This document shows positions 59,291-64,000 of a stretch of DNA of 64,000 nt, piece by piece. The translations under genes and the position numbers were made by a program. Origin of the DNA: DATJLY01 sp035604615 (GTDB lineage Bacteria; Pseudomonadota; Alphaproteobacteria; ATCC43930; CGMCC-115725); the NCBI GenBank assembly GCA_035604615.1, contig DATNID010000029.1, forward strand, positions 1-64,000. Reading direction: 5' to 3'. The notes under the pieces were generated by a model. That model ran no database searches. It worked only from the letters and a program-made list of their open reading frames with translations, and had not been told where the DNA came from. Within the stretch, counting starts at the first letter, position 1. Each line of letters starts with the position of its first letter.

Positions 59291-60529
59291 ATGGCGCGGA
59301 CGCCCCGCGTCGCCATCATTGGCGGCGGCATCGGCGGCCTCAGCGCAGCGCTCGCGCTGGAGCGGCGCGGCATCGAGGTCGACATCTTTGAGGCGGCGCC
59401 CAGCCTCGGCGAGATCGGCGCCGGGCTCAATCTCAGCCCCAACGCGCTCAAGGTGTTCCGCGCGCTCGACATCGAGGCGGAGGCGAACGCCATCGGATTC
59501 GAGTCCGACTTCCAGATCATCCGCAGCTGGCATAGCGGGCGGATCATCTCGCGCACCTTGCGCAAGGGCTTCAAGGAGCGGTTCGGCGCGCCCCATCTCA
59601 CCGTCCATCGCGCCGACTTGCTCAACGTGCTGAGCCGGAATCTGCGCCGGTCGCGCGTCCATCTCGGCGCGCGCTGCATCGAAGTCGAGCCGCTGGCGCA
59701 TGGCGCCCGCGCGCGCTTCGCCGACGGCAGCGAGATCGAGGCCGACGCCGTCGTCGGCGCCGACGGGCTTCACTCGGTGGTGCGCAACAGCCTCTTCGGC
59801 GCCGACGCGCCGCGCTTCACCGGCTGCATCTGCTATCGCGGCCTGGTGCCGCGCGAGGAGGTGCCGGCCGACATCTATACCGCCGACGGCACCATGTGGA
59901 TGGGGCCGCACGGCCATGTCGTGCATTACTGGGTGCGGCGCGGCGAGCTGCTCAACATCGTCGCGCATTACGACAGCGACGCCTGGACCGAGGAATCGTG
60001 GACCCGCGAATGCGACCGGTCGGAGCTGATGCAGACCTATGGGCGCTGGCATCCGTCGCTGCTGCGGCTCTACGAATGCGGCGAACATTGGTACAAATGG
60101 GCGCTCTACGACCGCGATCCGCTGCCGCGCTGGAGCAAGGGGAACGCGACGCTCTTGGGCGATTCTGCGCATGCCATGCTGCCCTATCTCGGCCAGGGCG
60201 CGTGCATGGCGATCGAGGACGGATACATCCTGGCCGCCGCGGTCGCCAATCGCCCTGACGACATGCCGGCCGCACTGGTCGAGTACGAGACGCTGCGCCG
60301 GCCGCGCGCCAACCGCGCCGTCCTGGGCTCGCGCATGCGCGCCAAGGAAAACCACCTCGCCTCGCCGTGGCGCCGGCTGGTGCGCGATACGAAGTTCCTG
60401 CTGCGCGACCGGTTCGGCACCGACAAGACCGCCTTCCAGGCCGCCTGGCTCTATGCCTACGACGTGGCGGAGGAACCGATCGTCCGCGCCGACGATGCAC
60501 ACGCGGCGGGGACAATTGCCGCGAAGTAG
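59291..60529 (+). CDS. FAD-dependent aromatic monooxygenase (class A)
   Basis: The product has 412 residues. IIGGGIGGLSAALAL, VGADGLHSVVRN and LLGDSAHAMLPYLGQGA are the class A flavoprotein motifs. It is a paralogue of the protein at 27799 and belongs to the salicylate/3-hydroxybenzoate hydroxylase group. The gene is 8 bases after the group D oxygenase. A family B palindromic repeat separates it from the next operon. Confidence 0.85.
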   Translation: MARTPRVAIIGGGIGGLSAALALERRGIEVDIFEAAPSLGEIGAGLNLSPNALKVFRALDIEAEANAIGFESDFQIIRSWHSGRIISRTLRKGFKERFGAPHLTVHRADLLNVLSRNLRRSRVHLGARCIEVEPLAHGARARFADGSEIEADAVVGADGLHSVVRNSLFGADAPRFTGCICYRGLVPREEVPADIYTADGTMWMGPHGHVVHYWVRRGELLNIVAHYDSDAWTEESWTRECDRSELMQTYGRWHPSLLRLYECGEHWYKWALYDRDPLPRWSKGNATLLGDSAHAMLPYLGQGACMAIEDGYILAAAVANRPDDMPAALVEYETLRRPRANRAVLGSRMRAKENHLASPWRRLVRDTKFLLRDRFGTDKTAFQAAWLYAYDVAEEPIVRADDAHAAGTIAAK

Positions 60530-60561
60530 AGTCAGATCAACTGAGTTGGCGCCGGCATCGC

Positions 60562-60659
60562 GCGTCCGTTCGACTTCGCTTCGCTCCGCTCAGGATGAGG
60601 TAGAATTTTCGCCTCATCCTGAGCGGAGCGGCGCATAGCGCCGCGCAGTCGAAGGACGC
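60562..60659. repeat. Palindromic interspersed repeat (family B), copy 2
   Basis: Inner arms CTCCGCTCAGGATGAGG (60584-60600) and its exact complement (60612-60628) enclose an 11-base loop; outer arms (60562-60574 and 60648-60659) pair with one bulge. It shares arm sequences with the repeat at 40723-40826 and lies between two plus-strand genes, where it could end or attenuate the transcript. Confidence 0.85.
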
Positions 60660-60687
60660 ACCACGCTTCAACCACGCTCAAGGCGTC

Positions 60688-61260
60688 GTGATGGACGAGC
60701 CGGTTCTCAACTTCAACTTCACCCTCGAGGACGCCGCCGCCCGGGGTGGGTGGCATGAGGCCAACCGGTATGCGGTATGGGTCGGGCGCCAGGCGCTCGA
60801 TGCACCGCCCTGGGAGCTTATGGAGCGGCGGCCGGAGGGGTTCGTGCGCCTGCCGGCCGGCGCGCGCTCGATGCGGCTCGTCCCGGCCGGAATGCCATTT
60901 CGCGTCGCCCACCTGTTCGCGCCCTGGCAGGTTTCCGATGCCGACACGGTCTATCTCCGCGTCGCGCGCGCGGACGGCGTCTTTCATCTGCTGGTGGCGA
61001 CGTCGGGTCCCACCGTGAAGGAGTCCGCCGCGGTCTGGATTTGCGCCGGCTGCGGCGCCGAGATGGCCCGCGCGCGCTTCGCCGTGGGGACGCACGGGCT
61101 GGTGGCGTTCTGGCCGTTCCTGTTGGTGCAGGCGCGGGCCTTCAATGCCGCGCCCGAGCGCCACATCTGCGCCGCGTGCGGGGAGCCCCATCCCCTGTGC
61201 TACGGCTTCGCGGGCAGCGACGACAGCGCCGACGAAGCCGCCGCGCGCGCCCTGTGGTAG
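60688..61260 (+). CDS. Divergent paralogue of the 3-hydroxyanthranilate-dioxygenase-like proteins
   Basis: The product has 190 residues. It keeps the C-terminal pair of Cys motifs (WICAGCG and HICAACG) and the closing DSADEAAARALW, which align with the two following genes, but the N-terminal half is strongly changed and the histidine-rich cupin block is lost. It may have a structural or regulatory role. The GTG start at 60688 is followed at once by an in-frame ATG. It is the first of three tandem paralogues. Confidence 0.6.
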   Translation: MMDEPVLNFNFTLEDAAARGGWHEANRYAVWVGRQALDAPPWELMERRPEGFVRLPAGARSMRLVPAGMPFRVAHLFAPWQVSDADTVYLRVARADGVFHLLVATSGPTVKESAAVWICAGCGAEMARARFAVGTHGLVAFWPFLLVQARAFNAAPERHICAACGEPHPLCYGFAGSDDSADEAAARALW

Positions 61261-61314
61261 GAGGGGCCAAGTTCGTGATAGGCTTGTCGCCGTGGGAATA
61301 AGCAGGGTTTCGCC

Positions 61315-61953
61315 ATGTTCCGCGAAGTGACCATCGACCAGCCGATCGAGAAGATCATCGACGACTGGGACTTCCTCGACGAGAAGATCGTGGCCAAGTT
61401 CACCATGTTCCGCACCGTCGGACAGAACATCTATGGCGTGCGGCGGCGCGGCATCAGCGCCGGCGAGATTCTCGATCCGCGCAAGGGCAACATCTCCGAC
61501 TCGCTCGAGCTCGGCCCCAACGGCATCGTGCCGTTCGAGTTCAAGCCGATGCATCTCCACCTCACCACCGCCGGCACGCCCCACCGCGTGCCGCACTCGA
61601 TGGGCTTCTGGCACGTCAACGACATGGACGAGATCTACCTGCCGCTCCCCAATCCCGAGGGCGACGCGCTGGGCCATTTCATCGTCATCATGCAGACGCC
61701 CACGGGACGCGAGGGCGAGAGCGTCGCGTGGTATTGCGAGCGCTGCCTGACGCTCCTCTTCGAGCGCTGGCACTGCACCGGCACATACGGCCTCGAAGGC
61801 GTGTTCAAATCGTCGGCGGGGGCGATCCGCGAATACAACGCCGATGCGAAGCTGCGCACCTGTCCCGAATGCGGGCATCTGAACCCGCTGGCCTATGCCT
61901 GGAACTCGGCCAAGGACACGCCCGAGGAGCGCGCGGCGCGCGCGATCTGGTAA
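61315..61953 (+). CDS. 3-hydroxyanthranilate 3,4-dioxygenase-like cupin with rubredoxin-like Cys4 tail
   Basis: The product has 212 residues. The cupin part has H80, H82, H90, H94 and H100 with E106 (MHLHL, TPHRVPHSMGFWH, DMDEIYLPLP), a plausible iron site. The C-terminal part has C141/C144 and C183/C186 (WYCERC, RTCPECGHLNP), as in bacterial 3-hydroxyanthranilate dioxygenase, which binds a second iron there. It is larger than the classic enzyme and starts with a conserved DWDFLDEKIVAKFTMFR block shared with the next gene. The substrate is unknown. Confidence 0.68.
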   Translation: MFREVTIDQPIEKIIDDWDFLDEKIVAKFTMFRTVGQNIYGVRRRGISAGEILDPRKGNISDSLELGPNGIVPFEFKPMHLHLTTAGTPHRVPHSMGFWHVNDMDEIYLPLPNPEGDALGHFIVIMQTPTGREGESVAWYCERCLTLLFERWHCTGTYGLEGVFKSSAGAIREYNADAKLRTCPECGHLNPLAYAWNSAKDTPEERAARAIW

Positions 61954-61958
61954 GGAAG

Positions 61959-62591
61959 ATGGCGCTCCAGATCAATCTCGACCGGCCGGTCGACCAGGCG
62001 GTCGCGGACTGGGACTTCCTCGACGAAAAGATCGTCGCCAAGTTCACCATGTTCCGCACGCTGGGCCAGAACGTCTTCGGCATCAGGCGCCACGCCATCA
62101 GCGATACCGCAATCGTCGACATGACCAAGCACATGTCGACGACGCTCCTCGAGCTGGGCCCGCGCGGCATCATCCAGCCGCCGTTCGAGCCGATGCGGCT
62201 CCACGTCACCAACGCCGGCACGCCCCACCGCGTGCCGCACAGCATGGGCTACTGGCACATCAACGACGTGGACGAGCTCTATCTGCCGCTGCCGAGCGCG
62301 CCGGGGGACCCCTTGGGCCACAACGTCCTCATCATGCAGAACCCGACCGGGCGGGAAGGCGAGAGCTGGGCGTGGTATTGCGAGACCTGCCTCACGCTTT
62401 TGTTCGAGCGCCATCATTGCACCGGCACGCTGGGCATGGATTTCAAGGTCGGGGAATTGGCAGTGCGCGAGTACAACAGCGACCCGCGCCACCGCACCTG
62501 CCCCGAATGCGGCCACGTCAATCCGGCCGGCTACAACTGGAATCCGGCCAAGGACACGGCGGAAGAGCGCGCCGCGCGGGCGCTCTGGTAG
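61959..62591 (+). CDS. 3-hydroxyanthranilate 3,4-dioxygenase-like cupin, second copy
   Basis: The product has 210 residues and is closely similar to the preceding protein: DWDFLDEKIVAKFTMFR, AGTPHRVPHSMGYWHIND, WYCETC and RTCPECGHVNPAGY are all kept. AAGGA lies four bases before the ATG, five bases after the upstream stop. Two near-identical enzymes side by side suggest a heteromeric enzyme or two related substrates. It is followed within 5 bases by a binding-protein gene. Confidence 0.68.
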   Translation: MALQINLDRPVDQAVADWDFLDEKIVAKFTMFRTLGQNVFGIRRHAISDTAIVDMTKHMSTTLLELGPRGIIQPPFEPMRLHVTNAGTPHRVPHSMGYWHINDVDELYLPLPSAPGDPLGHNVLIMQNPTGREGESWAWYCETCLTLLFERHHCTGTLGMDFKVGELAVREYNSDPRHRTCPECGHVNPAGYNWNPAKDTAEERAARALW

Positions 62592-62596
62592 CGCCG

Positions 62597-63622
62597 ATGC
62601 TCCGCACCTGCCTCAACGCCGCGCTCGCGGCATTCGTCGCGTTCGCCGCGGCGCCCGCGGACGCCCAGGCGCCGAAACTGACGGTCAAGGTCGGCGTCCC
62701 CGGCCGCGCCGACCAGTACAATTTCGAGATCGCGTTCCGGCGCGGCTATTTCGCCGAGCAGGGTCTCGAGGTCGAGACGGTGGCGGCGAACTCGGCGCAG
62801 GAATACGTCTCGGCGATCGCGTCCAACCAAATCCAGGTGGCGAGCGGCTCGCCCAATGCCGGGCTCTTTAACGCGCTCGATCGCGGCATCGACATCCGCA
62901 TGGTGGCCGACTGGGCGCATCTCGGCGACGGCCAGGGCAAGGATTCCGTCGCCATCGTGGTGCGCGCCGACCTGTTCGATTCGGGCGCGGTCAAGACCAT
63001 CGCCGATCTCAAGGGCCGCACCATCGCCGCCGGGCCCGGCAAGGCGATGTATCCCGACGTGCTCGACCAGAAGATGTTCGAACTGGCGAAGCTCGCGCCC
63101 GCGGACGTGACGGTCGAGTATCTCGCCTTCGCGGATGCGCTGGCCGCGATGTCGGGCAAGAAGATCGACGCCGCCTTCATGGTCGAGCCGCTGATCACCC
63201 AGGCCGACAGCAAGAACATCGCCCGCGTTCTGGTGCGCGCCGGCGCGGTCGATCCCGGAGCCGAACTCGCGCTCCTCATGTACTCGGCCGAATTCGCCAA
63301 GAACAAAGACGCGGCGACCAAATTCATGGTGGGCTACCTCAAGGGCGCGCGCGATTATTACGACGCCTTCTACATGAACAAGGACCGCGACGCCGTCATC
63401 AAGCTGTTGACCGAGTATCTTCCGGTCAAGGACCCTAAACTGTGGGAGGCGGCGACGCCGGGTCACACCGACCTCAACGGGGCCATCAACGTCGCCGACC
63501 TCAAGCGGCAGGCGGCGTTCTTCCGCGAGCAGGGCACGCTGTCGGGCGCCGTCCCCGATCTCGATAAATACGTCACCGCCGAATTCGCCGACGCAGCGGT
63601 CAAGATCATCGGCCGGCGCTAG
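62597..63622 (+). CDS. NMT1-type ABC substrate-binding protein
   Basis: The product has 341 residues: a signal peptide (to ADA-QAP), then VGVPGRADQYNFEIAFRRGYFAEQGLEVE, DLKGRTIAAGPG and FMVEPLITQAD, of the sulfonate/pyrimidine type. It lies 5 bases after the dioxygenase-like gene and 2 bases before the M24 gene, so it is surely in this operon. No membrane components are seen before the right edge. Confidence 0.82.
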   Translation: MLRTCLNAALAAFVAFAAAPADAQAPKLTVKVGVPGRADQYNFEIAFRRGYFAEQGLEVETVAANSAQEYVSAIASNQIQVASGSPNAGLFNALDRGIDIRMVADWAHLGDGQGKDSVAIVVRADLFDSGAVKTIADLKGRTIAAGPGKAMYPDVLDQKMFELAKLAPADVTVEYLAFADALAAMSGKKIDAAFMVEPLITQADSKNIARVLVRAGAVDPGAELALLMYSAEFAKNKDAATKFMVGYLKGARDYYDAFYMNKDRDAVIKLLTEYLPVKDPKLWEAATPGHTDLNGAINVADLKRQAAFFREQGTLSGAVPDLDKYVTAEFADAAVKIIGRR

Positions 63623-63624
63623 CG

Positions 63625-64000
63625 ATGGCTGCGTCCGTTGATCATTGGTCGCCGGAGTGGAGCAACGCGGTCTTTTCCTTGGCCGAGCGCGACCGGCGCT
63701 GGGCCAAGCTGCGCGCGCTGATGGCGCGGGACGGCGTCGACCTGATCGCCTGCCTACCCTGCACCACCAATCACGACCGCGGCCAGGCGGACGTGCGCTA
63801 TTTGACGCAGCTCGGCGAAAACAGCGACGAGATGGTGGCGGCCTTCCCGATCGAGGGCGAGGTCACGGCGTGGCGCTCGCGGCCGGGGGCGTGCCCCTCG
63901 TCCAACTGGTTCGGCGACATCCGCGCGGCGCGGCGCGGCGCGGGCGGCGCATGCATCTCCCTCTGGCTCAACGAGCATCCGCAGTTCCGGTCCGGCACCA
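63625..64000 (+). CDS. M24-family (creatinase/prolidase-fold) protein, N-terminal part
   Basis: The open frame runs to the right edge (125 codons). It starts 2 bases after the binding-protein stop. LAERDRRWAKLRALMARDGVDLI and DVRYLTQLGENSDEM match the creatinase N-terminal domain, and the order binding protein then M24 gene recalls 25494-27791. The catalytic domain is outside the window, so metal dependence cannot be judged. Confidence 0.72.
   Translation, partial: MAASVDHWSPEWSNAVFSLAERDRRWAKLRALMARDGVDLIACLPCTTNHDRGQADVRYLTQLGENSDEMVAAFPIEGEVTAWRSRPGACPSSNWFGDIRAARRGAGGACISLWLNEHPQFRSGT

Overview
The window is high-GC DNA with dense genes, short gaps, GTG and TTG starts, and many 4-base stop/start overlaps. 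A hopanoid cluster (hpnI-J-K and hpnN), Tat export, a MshEN-type domain protein and a large stock of solute-binding proteins point to a soil or water alphaproteobacterium (Rhodospirillales or Rhizobiales type). The species cannot be fixed from the sequence. I saw no rRNA, tRNA, CRISPR array, intact insertion sequence or prophage.

Layout. 1-5340: side-chain modification and export of hopanoids (hpnI partial, hpnJ, hpnK, and convergent hpnN). 5410-10077: a PagL-like outer-membrane protein and a run of minus-strand genes centred on a Tat-exported thiamine-diphosphate enzyme with a c-type cytochrome directly downstream. 10278-12325: a class II aldolase gene whose last 142 bases occur again 1331 bases further on. 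Between the copies lies one lower-GC gene encoding an EVE domain joined to a nuclease-like domain. This is the most striking feature of the window. 12326-16065: a MaoC-type hydratase, a MATE exporter with a divergent MarR regulator, and an MFS carrier. 16055-20125: a two-subunit molybdopterin enzyme resembling pyrogallol transhydroxylase. 20235-25504: an archaic (CsuA/SCPU type) chaperone-usher pilus operon preceded by an unusual divergent MshEN-domain membrane protein.

25494-44345 is catabolic: solute-binding proteins, an M24 creatinase-like protein, flavin monooxygenases, an ABC importer followed by hydantoinase A/B genes, and a five-gene operon (gentisate-dioxygenase-like bicupin, 4,5-dihydroxyphthalate-decarboxylase-like protein, ABC permease, ATPase, permease). 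44346-48084 holds orphan binding proteins and two short relics of further ones. 48250-51848 is a likely ring-cleavage-product module (aldolase, VOC dioxygenase, pyrone-dicarboxylate-hydrolase-like protein, dehydrogenase). It is followed by a complete branched-chain-type ABC importer with fused permeases (51864-56554).

56724-64000: an MFS carrier, a flavin monooxygenase of acyl-CoA dehydrogenase fold, a second FAD monooxygenase, then a tight operon of three tandem paralogues related to 3-hydroxyanthranilate dioxygenase, a binding protein, and the start of another M24 protein that runs off the right edge. Two families of palindromic repeats sit in the intergenic gaps. Overall the window reads as a house-keeping hopanoid locus followed by accessory uptake and aromatic or N-heterocycle breakdown genes, with one small foreign, defence-like insertion.
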